Notes: generated from the sequence alone by a model not told the origin. A stretch of 38,331 nucleotides of DNA from Solirubrobacterales bacterium (GCA_017304845.1 JAFKLL010000029.1:19832-58162), one strand, 5' to 3'; shown: positions 6,730-15,364, counted from the stretch's first letter. A program made the numbers and translations.

Positions 6730-7080
6730 ATGAGCGCATTCGATGGCCCAGACCCCCGCATGATTCCCGTCAAGGTCTGGATCGACGGAGAACTCCGGTT
6801 CAAAGACGATCTCCTCTGGGACTGGATCGCGCTGCATTCACCTTTCCCCGACGACGTGGCGGCGTCGGTGTACGTGGCACTTGCGCAGAATCGGCATCTG
6901 TTCCTTCGGCCCGTCGGGCAGGGCGGGATCGTCCCCGATCGACAGCCGTTCAAGTTCGATGTTGAAGCGAGCGTCTCGCTCGGGGAGAACGGGATCGTCG
7001 AGATCCGTCAAGGCGTGGACCCGAGCAGGTGGGACTGCGTCGAGATCATGGAAGAGTACGAAGGTCCGTCCGCCGGGTGA
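6730..7080 (+). CDS. Hypothetical phage protein
   Basis: A 116-residue protein starting at ATG 6730, preceded by AGGATAGG. The frame is open upstream, but that part overlaps the previous gene and is not protein-like. Segments include MIPVKVWIDGELRFKDDLLW and DVAASVYVALAQNRHLFLRP. I do not recognise the family. It is the last gene before the packaging module. Confidence 0.65.
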   Translation: MSAFDGPDPRMIPVKVWIDGELRFKDDLLWDWIALHSPFPDDVAASVYVALAQNRHLFLRPVGQGGIVPDRQPFKFDVEASVSLGENGIVEIRQGVDPSRWDCVEIMEEYEGPSAG

Positions 7081-7352
7081 TCTATAAGTCGTGTTGAGCT
7101 GAAGCGGACGGGGCGAGCCAACAGCGCCCTACCGACGTTGCTGCAGTCCGATCTGCATCCTCAGACAGTCTCCTCGCAGCATCCAGATTGAGCCCTGACC
7201 CGCTTACGCAGGGGCAGGGCCACACCACTTCGGGACGGTGCGCTCACTCCGACCCGAAGGTGACGGTCCAGACCCGTCTCCTCTCCCGACCGGCCTGGGG
7301 CTACGTGATCGCCCCGGGCCGGGAAGACTTCATCCCACCCGAAAGGCCCACC
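7081..7352. other. Intergenic region before the terminase genes, with an imperfect hairpin
   Basis: No gene is supported in these 272 bases. GCCCTGACCC (7192-7201) pairs with GGGGCAGGGC (7211-7220), with one mismatch, around a nine-base loop. No T-tract follows. The position directly before the small terminase gene is a usual place for a cos or pac site or for the late promoter, but I cannot identify either. Confidence 0.4.
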
Positions 7353-7898
7353 GTGGCGAAACCCAAGCGCGCAAAATGCGCCGGAACCAAGAAAAACGGA
7401 GACCCGTGCGGAGCCTGGGCACTCAAGCCCGGCACCGTCATCGAAGGCGTCGAAGTCTTCGGCGACCACTGCCGCGCTCACGACCCGGATCTACCCGATT
7501 CCGCCCGGTTTGGAAGCAAGGAACAAGCCACCGACGCAGGCAACCAAGGGGGGCGCCCCAGGCAGCCCCGTGTCGTCGACATTCTCCGCGAGAAAGCGGA
7601 AGAGCACGCGAACCTCATCACGGCCGCGTACTTCGATGCGCTCGACGCGACCAGACCGATCATGGTCGGGTCTGGAGAGAACGCTTTCGTCGAAGAGATC
7701 CCCGATCATCTGATCCGCCTCAAGGCGGCTGAGGCGCTGAACGATCGGGCGTACGGCAAGCCGAAGCAGATTTCCGAGATCACCGGACCCGAAGGGGGGC
7801 CGATCGAGCATGTCGGCATCCCCGACGAAGACGAGTTCCACCAGGCCGCCGCAGGCATCCTCGCGGAAGCCGAAGCGATCAAGAACAACGCCGCTTAG
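7353..7898 (+). CDS. Putative terminase small subunit
   Basis: A 181-residue protein starting at GTG 7353, with GAAAGG seven bases upstream. The frame is open further upstream but is not protein-like. The N-terminal part has CAGTKKNGDPCGAW and GDHCRAHDP, whose Cys/His spacing suggests a zinc-binding motif. The middle is helical (VVDILREKAEEHANLITAAY), and YGKPKQISEITGPEGGP resembles the C-terminal part of many actinophage small terminases. It would recognise phage DNA ends for packaging. The assignment rests mainly on position just before the large subunit, with which it overlaps by 89 bases. Confidence 0.65.
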   Translation: MAKPKRAKCAGTKKNGDPCGAWALKPGTVIEGVEVFGDHCRAHDPDLPDSARFGSKEQATDAGNQGGRPRQPRVVDILREKAEEHANLITAAYFDALDATRPIMVGSGENAFVEEIPDHLIRLKAAEALNDRAYGKPKQISEITGPEGGPIEHVGIPDEDEFHQAAAGILAEAEAIKNNAA

Positions 7899-9216
7899 GC
7901 TCCCGATCCGGGCCAGCTACGCCTGGCCTGACTATCCGATCTCACCGCACCAGGGCGCGTTCCTGGCCCTGCCGTGTCTCGAAGCGCTCTACGGTGGTGC
8001 CGCAGGTGGCGGAAAGTCCGATGCCCTTCTCCGCGCCGCCCTGCAGTACGTTGACGTGCCTGGCTACAAGGCGTTGCTCATGCGGCGGAACTATCCGCAG
8101 CTCGCCCAGGCTGGCGGCCTCATCGACCGCTCGAAAATGTGGCTTACCGGCAAAGCCACCTGGAACGACAGCAAGCACCGCTGGACCTTTCCGTCAGGGG
8201 CGATCCTGGAGTTCGGTCACCTTCAACAGAAGGACTCGCACTTCAACTACCAGGGTGCCGAATACGACTTCATCGGGATCGATGAGCTGACCCACATTCC
8301 GGAGGAGCAGTACCTGTACATGTTCTCCCGGCTCCGCTCGACAGAGGAGTCGCCTGTTCCGGTCAGGATGCGGGCCGCCTCGAACCCTGGCGGGCGAGGC
8401 CATGTTTGGGTGAAGCGCCGGTTCATCGACAAGAAGCCGGACCCGTCCAATCCGAACGACTCGTCCGAGAAAGCGAAAGCGCGGATCTTCATCCCGGCCA
8501 GGGTCGAAGACAATCCCGGCCTCAACGTCCGCGAGTACCTCACTTCGCTCGAGCAACTCGACCCGCAGACGTTCGCCCAACTCCGCGACGGCGACTGGAA
8601 CGCCCGCGGCCCCGGCGACTGGGTATACAACGGGGCCGGCATTGACGCCGCCGTGGAACTCGGCCGGATGCTTGACGGCAATCCACCCGAACCCGCCGGT
8701 GGTGCGATCAGTCTCGGTATCGACTGGGGCGAGAACACCGCCGGTCTCGTGATTTGGCCGCTCGAACGAGGCGGAATCTACGTTCCGAACGAACTGATCC
8801 TCACTTCAGAGGAGCCCGGGGTATCCACCGGCCGTCTGCTCCGCATGGCCGACAACACCGGCCAGCGCCTCGAAGACGCCCGCTACGACGCCGCCGGTGT
8901 CCAGTCCATGCGGACCTTCACCGCGGTCGCGCGCCGCACCCACCCGCATCTCCGCACCGTCAAAGTCTCGTTCGGCCAGTTCAAGGTCGAGTCGATCAAC
9001 CACCTCCGCCGACTTTTCGACCGGGCCGCCAAGGGCGAAACCACCCAGATCATCGCGATCAGCCCGACCGGCTGCCCGACCCTGATCGAACAGCTCCGCG
9101 GCCTGCAGTGGAAGGACCCGGACGCCCAGATCGTCGAGAAGGGCGACGACCACGCCCCGGACGCCCTGATCGCCGGGGACGCCCCGATCGCCAAACGCAT
9201 GAGGAAAACCACTTGA
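7810..9216 (+). CDS. terL: Terminase large subunit (ATPase and nuclease)
   Basis: A 468-residue packaging motor. The Walker A motif is GGAAGGGKSDALL (about residues 62-74), Walker B is YDFIGIDELTHI, and coupling motif-like AASNPGG follows. The RNase H-like nuclease has Asp305 in SLGIDWGEN and acidic residues in DDHAPDAL near residue 447-451. It uses ATP to drive DNA into the prohead and cuts concatemers. ATG 7810 is the only good start: it has a GGGGGG-rich ribosome-binding site about ten bases upstream, and there is no start codon between the small-subunit stop and the conserved domain. The next gene starts on TTG overlapping its stop. Confidence 0.93.
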   Translation: MSASPTKTSSTRPPQASSRKPKRSRTTPLRLPIRASYAWPDYPISPHQGAFLALPCLEALYGGAAGGGKSDALLRAALQYVDVPGYKALLMRRNYPQLAQAGGLIDRSKMWLTGKATWNDSKHRWTFPSGAILEFGHLQQKDSHFNYQGAEYDFIGIDELTHIPEEQYLYMFSRLRSTEESPVPVRMRAASNPGGRGHVWVKRRFIDKKPDPSNPNDSSEKAKARIFIPARVEDNPGLNVREYLTSLEQLDPQTFAQLRDGDWNARGPGDWVYNGAGIDAAVELGRMLDGNPPEPAGGAISLGIDWGENTAGLVIWPLERGGIYVPNELILTSEEPGVSTGRLLRMADNTGQRLEDARYDAAGVQSMRTFTAVARRTHPHLRTVKVSFGQFKVESINHLRRLFDRAAKGETTQIIAISPTGCPTLIEQLRGLQWKDPDAQIVEKGDDHAPDALIAGDAPIAKRMRKTT

Positions 9217-10805
9217 CCGAAGTTCTCGCCAACTACCTGATTCGCCGCATCGAGAAACCCGGCCAGTCCTGGCCGCTCGACGATGAACGCGACGCCCACA
9301 AAACAGTCCTGAAATGGGCTGCCTTTCGCGAGTCCGACAAAGACGCCCTCCGCAAGATCGCGGACTGGGAATCCGACCGGGACTACCGGGTTGATTCGCT
9401 CGCGGAAAGGATCAGCGACGCCTACGCGTCGATGCTGTTCGGAGAGGACGTTCGCGCCACCCCCGGCAAACCCGCCGACGCTGACCGGCTCAACGCCCTG
9501 ATAGCCGGACCGGCCGGGCAGGACGATGCCGGATTCAACGCGGAGCTCCAAGGAGGCGAAGCGATCTGCTCCAGTGAGGGGGAGGTGTGGTGGCGGCTCT
9601 ACGGCAACCGGGCCGTGTCCGACCATCCGTTGATCGAGTTTCATTCCCGTGAGGTCGTGGTCCCGCACTTCATCGGCCATCGGCTCGTAGCTGCCGCGTT
9701 CGTCTCCGAGTTCCTTGGCCCCGACACATCCGATGCCGGCAACGAGAAACGCACGGTCTGGCGGCACTTCGAGATCCACACCACGGGCCGTGTCGAGAAC
9801 CGCTTGTACCGTGGCACCAAGGACCGGATCGGCCAGCGAGTCGACCTGACCCAGCACGTCGAAACCGAGGATCTCGAGGAGGTGTGGGATCACGAACTGC
9901 CCGGCATGCTCTGCGGTCGCATCCCCAACAAGCTCGGGAGGGACCGCCGGCTCGGGCTCAGCGACTACCGCAACATTGAGGACTACCTGCTCGACCTGAA
10001 CGAAACGGTCACGATCGGGAAAGAGAACGCGAAGCTCACCCTTAAGAAACGGATCGTGGTTCCCGAGTCGTCGCTGAAGGCCCGTTCCCGGCCACAGACC
10101 GTGGACATGGGGGACGGCACCCGCCAGGTCGTTGAGCCACGTCCCGCGTTCGACGCGAGCGAGGACGTGTTCGTCGATACCGGCGGCCTCGACGGTGACC
10201 TGGGCTCCTCCGAGAGCGGCCCGTACAAGGTGCTCGAATACAGCTTCGACGCCGAGGCCCTGATCGCGTACAAGGCCGATCTCGTGTCCTCGGCACTGTC
10301 CCGGGCCGGAATCATGCCCCAGTTCGTTGGTGCCACCGCCGGTGCGGAAGGAACCGCCGACACCGGCGTGGCATTGCGGGTGCGGCTCCTGCCGACCACA
10401 TCGGCCGCGAAAGGCAAGAGCCGATACTGGGACGCCGCGATTCCACAAATGCTGCTCCTCGCGCAGCTCCTCGACAGCCTCCCTGTTGAGTCGGGCGGGT
10501 TCGGGGTTGAATGGGCCGCGGCCGGTGAAGCACCCACCGTTGGGCGCACCGACCCGCTCCCAACGGATCAGACCGAACTCGCGGCCCGGCATGTGGCCCT
10601 GTACGGCGCCGACCTCGAATCACTCCAGACCGCCCTGCAGGATCTGCACCCCGACTGGACCGACGACCAGGTCAAGGAAGAGGTCGCGTTGATCGAAGCG
10701 GCCCGGCCCGCCCCCATGACTTTCACTGATCTTCCGACCGATCCCAACGACGAACCGTCCGAGGGTGAAACGGAACCCGGCTCTATCGACGAGCCCCCCG
10801 CGTAG
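9213..10805 (+). CDS. Portal protein
   Basis: A 530-residue protein whose TTG start (9213) overlaps the terminase stop as TTGA. It lies in the expected place between terminase and scaffold and has a typical length. The mainly alpha-helical pattern and segments such as WYRRL-like WWRLYGNR, HELPGMLCGRIPNKLG, SDYRNIEDYLLDLNE, and TGVALRVRLLPTT before the C-terminal helices fit actinophage portal proteins. The acidic Pro-rich tail (DPNDEPSEGETEPGS) is probably flexible. Portals form the dodecameric DNA channel at one capsid vertex. No motif is diagnostic alone. Confidence 0.8.
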   Translation: MTEVLANYLIRRIEKPGQSWPLDDERDAHKTVLKWAAFRESDKDALRKIADWESDRDYRVDSLAERISDAYASMLFGEDVRATPGKPADADRLNALIAGPAGQDDAGFNAELQGGEAICSSEGEVWWRLYGNRAVSDHPLIEFHSREVVVPHFIGHRLVAAAFVSEFLGPDTSDAGNEKRTVWRHFEIHTTGRVENRLYRGTKDRIGQRVDLTQHVETEDLEEVWDHELPGMLCGRIPNKLGRDRRLGLSDYRNIEDYLLDLNETVTIGKENAKLTLKKRIVVPESSLKARSRPQTVDMGDGTRQVVEPRPAFDASEDVFVDTGGLDGDLGSSESGPYKVLEYSFDAEALIAYKADLVSSALSRAGIMPQFVGATAGAEGTADTGVALRVRLLPTTSAAKGKSRYWDAAIPQMLLLAQLLDSLPVESGGFGVEWAAAGEAPTVGRTDPLPTDQTELAARHVALYGADLESLQTALQDLHPDWTDDQVKEEVALIEAARPAPMTFTDLPTDPNDEPSEGETEPGSIDEPPA

Positions 10806-10932
10806 GAGCGGGTCACCAAACCGTCGATTCGCCGGAGGCCCGGCGACCCAAGGGCCTCATGTCCAGACCGGCTAGGACCCCCGCGTGGTGCGGGTGAAAC
10901 GACCGCCGGACCACCACAGGAGGAATCACCCC
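10806..10932. other. Intergenic region with two small hairpins before the scaffold gene
   Basis: AGGCCC (10836-10841) pairs with GGGCCT (10852-10857), and CCCGC pairs with GCGGG around 10880-10893. A strong ribosome-binding site, AGGAGGA, precedes ATG 10933. The hairpins may tune or separate head-gene expression; neither has a T-tract. Confidence 0.4.
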
Positions 10933-11652
10933 ATGACGTTGTTCAAGCGTCTGCGTCACCGGCTGCGCTCGATCAAGGCAGCCCTCACGATGGACCCGTT
11001 CTCCCCGTCGCTATGGAAGCTGGCACTGACCGTGCCCCTTATCGCCGGTGCCGAGGACGAGAAAGTCGAGATCGACAAGGCCGAACTGGACCGCTTGAAG
11101 CGTGAAGCGGCCGAGTCCGGCAAGTCAACACGGAAGCTCGAAAAGGAGATCGAGAAGCTCAAGGACGAGCTGGAAGACGCCAAGGCAAAGGCTGAAGACG
11201 CGTCAGCGGGTGACGACGAAGCGAAGAAGCTCCAGAAGCAGATCGACCGCGAGAAAGCCAAGCGGGAGGCCGCGGAGGAGCGAGTCAAGGAGCTCGAGGG
11301 TGACATCGAGTCCGGGAATAAGGAACGCACGGTGACCGCGGTTGCCACGCGTCTCGGCTTCCGGAACCCGAAGGTCGCTTTGAAGCTCCTCGACGACGAC
11401 GCCGATGTCTCGGATGAGACGGCGGCCGAGAAGTCGCTGAAAGCCCTCCTGAAGAGTGACCCCTACCTGAAGTCGGCTGGCAAGGGCCAGCGTGAAGTCA
11501 CCGGCGGCGCCGACGATCCCGACGGCGGTGATGGTGGCGACGACGCCAAGGGCGGGGGCAAGTCCAATTCAGAAGGCAAGGAGTTGAAGGGTCAAGCCCT
11601 GATCTCCAGCGCCTACGCCCAGTCCGGCAAGTCCGGAGATACCAAGGAGTAG
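10933..11652 (+). CDS. Capsid scaffold protein
   Basis: A 239-residue protein. Residues from about 40 to 125 form a long, highly charged coiled coil (KLEKEIEKLKDELEDAKAK, KREAAEERVKELEGD), followed by a short domain (RLGFRNPKVALKLLDDDADV) and a Gly/Asp-rich linker. Its place directly before the major capsid gene, the coiled coil and the small C-terminal domain are typical of scaffolds that template HK97-fold proheads. I see no protease motif. The ATG at 10933 has an AGGAGGA site nine bases upstream, and the earlier in-frame GTG is not needed. Confidence 0.85.
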   Translation: MTLFKRLRHRLRSIKAALTMDPFSPSLWKLALTVPLIAGAEDEKVEIDKAELDRLKREAAESGKSTRKLEKEIEKLKDELEDAKAKAEDASAGDDEAKKLQKQIDREKAKREAAEERVKELEGDIESGNKERTVTAVATRLGFRNPKVALKLLDDDADVSDETAAEKSLKALLKSDPYLKSAGKGQREVTGGADDPDGGDGGDDAKGGGKSNSEGKELKGQALISSAYAQSGKSGDTKE

Positions 11653-11655
11653 AAC

Positions 11656-12606
11656 ATGGCTCTCAGCCTCTCGGATGCCGCGGTCGCATCACAGAACAAC
11701 CTGCAGCGCGGTGTCATCGAAGTATTCGTCAACGAGTCGGTGATCCTCGACCGCATCCCCATGCTGGAGATCAACGGGAACGCCTACGCCTACAACAAGG
11801 AAGCGACCCTGCCCGGCGTCGAGTTCCGTGCCGTCAACAACGGCTACACCGAGTCGACCGGCACCATCGTCCAGGCAACCGAGAGTCTCGTGATCCTCGG
11901 CGGCGACGCGGATGTCGACCGATTCATCCAGCAGACACGATCCAACATCAACGACCAGCGGGCCATTCAGACCGCGCTGAAGGTGAAGGCCGCGACCAGG
12001 AAGTTCCAGGACGCGTTCTTCAACGGTGACGTGGCCGTTGACGTGAACGGCTTCGATGGACTGAAGAAGCGCCTCACCGGCAGCCAGGTCATCGACGCCG
12101 CGACCGACGGACTGCCCGTGCTCGGCTCCACTTCCGCTGACCGACAGACGTTCTTCGACAAGCTCGACGAACTGATCGCCTCGGTTCCCGGCGGCCCGGA
12201 CGCGCTCTACATGAACGCATCCATCCGATCGAAGATCCTGTCCGCGATGCGGCGAGAGAACCAGTACGTCGAGCCCGTGGGCGTGAAGAAGGAGGCCAGC
12301 TACCAGGGCATTCCGCTCCTCGACGCCGGCAAGGTCGGCTCCCCGGTTGGATCGCAGACCAACATTCTCCCCCAGACCGAGACGCAGGGCACCGCAACCT
12401 CGCAGTGCTCCTCGATCTACGCGGTGAAGTGGTCCGGAGACGAGGCCGACAACGGCGTTGGCGGTCTCACCAACGGCGGCGTTCAGGTCGACGATCTCGG
12501 CGAGCTCGACTCGAAGCCGGTTCTGCGGACCCGGATCGAGTTCTACTGCGGCGTGGCGACCTGGGGTCTCGGCGCGGCCCGTCTCCGCGGGATCAAGAAC
12601 GCGTAA
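11656..12606 (+). CDS. Major capsid protein (HK97 fold)
   Basis: A 316-residue protein starting three bases after the scaffold stop, with a GGAG site. Features fit phage capsid proteins of this class: an N-terminal arm (LSLSDAAVASQNNLQRGVIE), EFRAVNNGYTESTGT, a long helix (RAIQTALKVKAATRKFQDAF), FNGDVAVDVNGFDGLKKRL, and ALYMNASIRSKILSAMRR before the C-terminal VATWGLGAARLRGIKNA. Hundreds of copies build the icosahedral shell. No prohead protease gene is visible nearby, so maturation probably relies on another protein or on no cleavage. Confidence 0.9.
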   Translation: MALSLSDAAVASQNNLQRGVIEVFVNESVILDRIPMLEINGNAYAYNKEATLPGVEFRAVNNGYTESTGTIVQATESLVILGGDADVDRFIQQTRSNINDQRAIQTALKVKAATRKFQDAFFNGDVAVDVNGFDGLKKRLTGSQVIDAATDGLPVLGSTSADRQTFFDKLDELIASVPGGPDALYMNASIRSKILSAMRRENQYVEPVGVKKEASYQGIPLLDAGKVGSPVGSQTNILPQTETQGTATSQCSSIYAVKWSGDEADNGVGGLTNGGVQVDDLGELDSKPVLRTRIEFYCGVATWGLGAARLRGIKNA

Positions 12607-12635
12607 CCCGACCCCCTCGAAGAAAGGACCCAGCA

Positions 12636-12956
12636 ATGGAATCCACCGAGCACACCAAGGAATCGCTGGAGGAGGTCAACAAGCCCGAGGTCGTGAAGAT
12701 CGCCGAAGGCCTGGGCGTTGACCCCGGCGGCAACAAGGGCGACATCATCGACCGCATCCTCGACCATCAGGCGAGCACCACTGCGGCCGATGAGCCGGCG
12801 GGTGACGACGACAAGACGCTCGTCGGCACCCCGATCGATGCCGTCCCCGACCCGGAGCCCACCGAGGACCGGGTTGAGGAGTACGACGTGAATGGTCCGG
12901 ACGGGCCGGTGCGGGTGCGTCACAACATCGACACGGGCGACACCGAGCTCGTGTAG
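12636..12956 (+). CDS. Small head-region protein with Rho-N/HeH-like domain
   Basis: A 106-residue acidic protein starting at ATG 12636 with an AAAGGA site. Residues near 14-45 (NKPEVVKIAEGLGVDPGGNK then GDIIDRILDH) match the helix-extended-helix pattern of SAP/Rho-N/HeH domains, which bind nucleic acid or act as small scaffolds. The rest is Asp/Glu-rich and probably unstructured. The place after the capsid gene suggests a head decoration or completion protein. A second protein with a similar motif lies at 15365-15766. Confidence 0.75.
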   Translation: MESTEHTKESLEEVNKPEVVKIAEGLGVDPGGNKGDIIDRILDHQASTTAADEPAGDDDKTLVGTPIDAVPDPEPTEDRVEEYDVNGPDGPVRVRHNIDTGDTELV

Positions 12957-12962
12957 CGGAAG

Positions 12963-12988
12963 GGGGCCGGGGCTTCGGTCCCGGCCCC
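12963..12988 (+). terminator. Strong UUCG-tetraloop hairpin between head genes
   Basis: GGGGCCGGGGC (12963-12973) pairs with GTCCCGGCCCC (12978-12988), including one G-T wobble, around loop TTCG. No T-tract follows, and the next ATG is only seven bases after the stem. It may be a weak terminator, an mRNA-stability element or a translation control; it fills the usual Shine-Dalgarno space of the following gene. Confidence 0.6.
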
Positions 12989-12995
12989 ATTCGTC

Positions 12996-13376
12996 ATGTA
13001 CGTCACCCGAGCGGAACTCCAGAACGCGATCGACGGTCTCAGCGACACCGACGCTGATGACCTGGCCGTGGACGCCTCCAACGCGATCGATCTGATGCTC
13101 GGTGCCCGGCCTGTCAGCGAGGACGGCTGGAAGGTCACTGAGACGGACGTGGCGCCGTGGCAGTGGGAGAAGCTCAAGACGGCCACGATCAGAGTGGCGA
13201 AGCGTCTCCATGCGAAGCCGGACCTGTTCACCGCGCAGCAGTACGAAACCGTGAAAGGCCCGGACTTCGAGATGACAGGCCCGAAAGCGATCGGGCTTGT
13301 CGGCCGGCTGGGGGCCGACATCTGGGGTTTGGTCGCGAACTCGGGTCTCGGCGTGTACTCCGGCAGGGCACGGTGA
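12996..13376 (+). CDS. Head-tail connector (gp6-like)
   Basis: A 126-residue mostly helical protein in the usual position for the first head-completion protein. MYVTRAELQNAIDGL at the N-terminus, SNAIDLMLGARPV, the helix EKLKTATIRVAKRLHAKPD and the C-terminal GADIWGLVANSGLGVYS match the pattern of gp6-type connectors that dock onto the portal. No Shine-Dalgarno is evident because a hairpin occupies that space. The next gene overlaps as GTGA. Confidence 0.75.
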   Translation: MYVTRAELQNAIDGLSDTDADDLAVDASNAIDLMLGARPVSEDGWKVTETDVAPWQWEKLKTATIRVAKRLHAKPDLFTAQQYETVKGPDFEMTGPKAIGLVGRLGADIWGLVANSGLGVYSGRAR

Positions 13377-13720
13377 CTTTCCCGCAGATCAACGCGACTC
13401 TGCTCCGGGTGACTAGCGGTGCCGGCTCGGAGGACTTCGACCGTGACCCAGACGACGGCGACGAAGTATGGGCAGGGGAGGAAGGGGTCTACTACCGCGA
13501 GAAGCGGGAACGAACCTTCGGTGAGACCTCGGACATTCTGCTCCGTAGAACTTTGATCGTTCCGACCGGGCTGCGGGACTGGGCTGCCGGTGACGTCGTG
13601 ACGTTCCGGAAAGTGATCGGCGGGGAGCAGCAAGGCCGGGTTCAGATGATCGAAGCTGCCAGCCTGCCCGGCCTGCCCGACGAGGTGCAGACCACCCGCC
13701 TCACTCTCGAGGCGGCATGA
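13373..13720 (+). CDS. Head closure/stopper protein
   Basis: A 115-residue, beta-rich protein starting at GTG 13373, overlapping the connector stop. It has the order expected of head-tail stoppers: an acidic N-terminal strand region, VYYREKRERTFGE, LRRTLIVPTGLRDWAAGDVV and a C-terminal strand, LPDEVQTTRLTLEAA. Such proteins close the connector after DNA packaging and bind the tail. The assignment relies on size, fold pattern and gene order. Confidence 0.65.
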   Translation: MTFPQINATLLRVTSGAGSEDFDRDPDDGDEVWAGEEGVYYREKRERTFGETSDILLRRTLIVPTGLRDWAAGDVVTFRKVIGGEQQGRVQMIEAASLPGLPDEVQTTRLTLEAA

Positions 13721-14508
13721 AGTTCCCGTACGAGCGTGACCTCGCCGCGCTCACCCAGATTTTCCAGACCGCGGAATCGCAGCTCGCCCTCAAGATCGAG
13801 CGCGACCTACGGTCCGGCCGGCTCGGCACTGCCACCTACCGGGCCAGGCAACTCGCCGAGATCAAGGCGTTTCTCGTCAACCTCGACTCGGCCGTGACCC
13901 CGCAGGCGGTGTCGATCCTGAAAGCCGCCTACGAGCAGGGTGTCGCGGTCGCTGAGATCGCCGGAATCGACGGTGCCCAGTTCGCGGGGATACACGCCGA
14001 CGCGGTCGAAGTGCTGGCCGACTCGATGACGAACCGGCTGCGGGACGCGCTCACCACCGTCGGCCGCCAGGTCGAGGACGTGTTCCGGAAGGAGGGACTC
14101 AGGTCTTCGGCGCTCCAGCTCGCGGAAGGGTCGACCCGGGCGGAGGCTTCCACTTCGCTCGTTGACACGCTCACAAGGCAGGGAGTCAGCGGATTCGAGG
14201 ACCGTGCCGGCAGGGAGTGGGGGTTGCGCACCTACTCCGACATGGTCATGCGAACCACGACCCGGGAAGCCGTCAGCCAGGGCACGAGGAACCGGCTGAT
14301 CGAAGGTGGCATCGACCTTGTCGAATGGTCCGGCAACGGCGAGAACTGCGACCAGTGCCAGGCCCTCGACGGCAACGTTTACTCCCTCACCGGCGCCACA
14401 GACGGCTACGACGTGCTTGAGGACCTTCCGCCGATCCACCCAAACTGCACCTGCGTTCTCACGCCGGCCAGCGTGACGTTCGAGCAACTGGAGAAGTCTC
14501 TTGCCTGA
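13717..14508 (+). CDS. Minor head protein (Mu F/minor capsid protein 2-like)
   Basis: A 263-residue protein. A helical N-terminal half (QFAGIHADAVEVLADS and others) leads into the C-terminal signature of minor capsid/MuF-like proteins: VMRTTTREAVSQGTRNRL, WSGNGENCDQCQALDGNVYS, and HPNCTCVLTP. The Cys-x-x-Cys and His-x-x-Cys-x-Cys residues probably bind zinc. Such proteins enter the head and are ejected or stabilise the portal region. It overlaps both neighbours by a few bases (ATGA; TTG start of the next gene inside its 3' end). Confidence 0.88.
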   Translation: MKFPYERDLAALTQIFQTAESQLALKIERDLRSGRLGTATYRARQLAEIKAFLVNLDSAVTPQAVSILKAAYEQGVAVAEIAGIDGAQFAGIHADAVEVLADSMTNRLRDALTTVGRQVEDVFRKEGLRSSALQLAEGSTRAEASTSLVDTLTRQGVSGFEDRAGREWGLRTYSDMVMRTTTREAVSQGTRNRLIEGGIDLVEWSGNGENCDQCQALDGNVYSLTGATDGYDVLEDLPPIHPNCTCVLTPASVTFEQLEKSLA

Positions 14509-14854
14509 GATCCAAGACACCAAAGCGATCCAACGTGCCCTCCTCGGGTCACTCGAGGACACGATGCGAATCATTGTCGAAGATCTCCTAGGACGTGCTG
14601 TCCGTGACGCCCCGGTTGACGAAGGAACCCTTCGCGGCTCCGGCAGCACCTCCGTTGAGGTTCACGGCAACGAGGTCACCGGCACCGTCACGTTCGGCGT
14701 TCCCTACGCCGAGGTGCAGCATGAGCACACCGAGTTTCAGCACCCCAAAGGCGGCCAGGCGAAGTACCTCGAAGGCCCGTTGACCGAGATGGCCCCAAGG
14801 TACAAACAGGCCCTCGCGAAGGCCGCGCAGAAAGCTCTCGAGCGTGGCCGCTAA
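14501..14854 (+). CDS. HK97 gp10-like neck/tail-completion protein
   Basis: A 117-residue protein starting on TTG 14501, inside the previous gene. DLLGRAVRDAPVDEGTLRGSG and VTGTVTFGVPYAEVQHEHTE match the HK97 gp10-like pattern (Ala-Pro-Val-Asp-x-Gly-x-Leu-Arg-x-S, then PYAxxxxxH). The C-terminal helix is LTEMAPRYKQALAKAAQKAL. The family acts at the head-tail junction. Confidence 0.85.
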   Translation: MPEIQDTKAIQRALLGSLEDTMRIIVEDLLGRAVRDAPVDEGTLRGSGSTSVEVHGNEVTGTVTFGVPYAEVQHEHTEFQHPKGGQAKYLEGPLTEMAPRYKQALAKAAQKALERGR

Positions 14855-15308
14855 GGCTGTCATCGACGCGGTCCGGGACGAACTAGTCGCCCAGGGCATC
14901 GTCCGGAAACCGGCCGTGGCCGGTGACGAACCGCCGTGCTGGATCGAACCCCGCAACGGGGTACCTGCTCCCGGCGAGATCTCGGAGGGCGGCGACGATG
15001 TCGAGAAGGGCGACCTGGCCGTGCTCGGTCTGTGGATGGCGCCCGGTATTCCGCAGGAACCGTTCGTTGCTTCCACGATCCGGCACTCCGTCATCAATAT
15101 CGAAGTTCGCGTGAAGAAAGCCCCGATCGCGATCGACCTCGAAAACGAGATCCGCCACGTCCTGAACGACAAGGTCGATTGGACGATGGGCGGTCTTCAC
15201 CTGATCGATTCGCTGATCTATCGCGAGATGCAGCCGCTCGGCCGGAGCAACCAGGCGTTCACGTACGACTTCGCCTACGGCTTTCACCACTACGTCACCG
15301 CCCCATAG
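14844..15308 (+). CDS. Tail terminator/completion protein
   Basis: A 154-residue protein on a GTG start that overlaps the previous gene by 11 bases. The N-terminal helix AVIDAVRDELVAQGI, a beta-rich core (SVINIEVRVKKAP), the helix IAIDLENEIRHVL and YREMQPLGRSNQAFTYDFAY fit tail terminator proteins that cap the tail tube and stop polymerisation. Evidence is position, size and fold pattern. Confidence 0.7.
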   Translation: MAAKAVIDAVRDELVAQGIVRKPAVAGDEPPCWIEPRNGVPAPGEISEGGDDVEKGDLAVLGLWMAPGIPQEPFVASTIRHSVINIEVRVKKAPIAIDLENEIRHVLNDKVDWTMGGLHLIDSLIYREMQPLGRSNQAFTYDFAYGFHHYVTAP

Positions 15309-15318
15309 GGGCACCCTC

Positions 15319-15332
15319 GCCCGGTAGCGGGC
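15319..15332. other. Short hairpin between head-completion and tail genes
   Basis: GCCCG-GTAG-CGGGC is a perfect five-base stem in the 56-base gap. The following gene has an ideal AGGAGG site ten bases upstream of ATG 15365, so the gap mainly serves re-initiation. Confidence 0.35.
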
Positions 15333-15364
15333 ACCCATAACCACCACCTCATAGGAGGCTCCAC

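Noticed and set aside
8754..9212. N-terminal extension of the portal reading frame
   Set aside because: It lies within the terminase nuclease domain and is Arg/Pro-rich; TTG 9213 overlapping the terminase stop gives a normal portal start.
8883..10592. 569-codon leftward frame opposite terminase and portal
   Set aside because: A shadow frame: no motif, and the plus strand carries conserved genes over the whole span.
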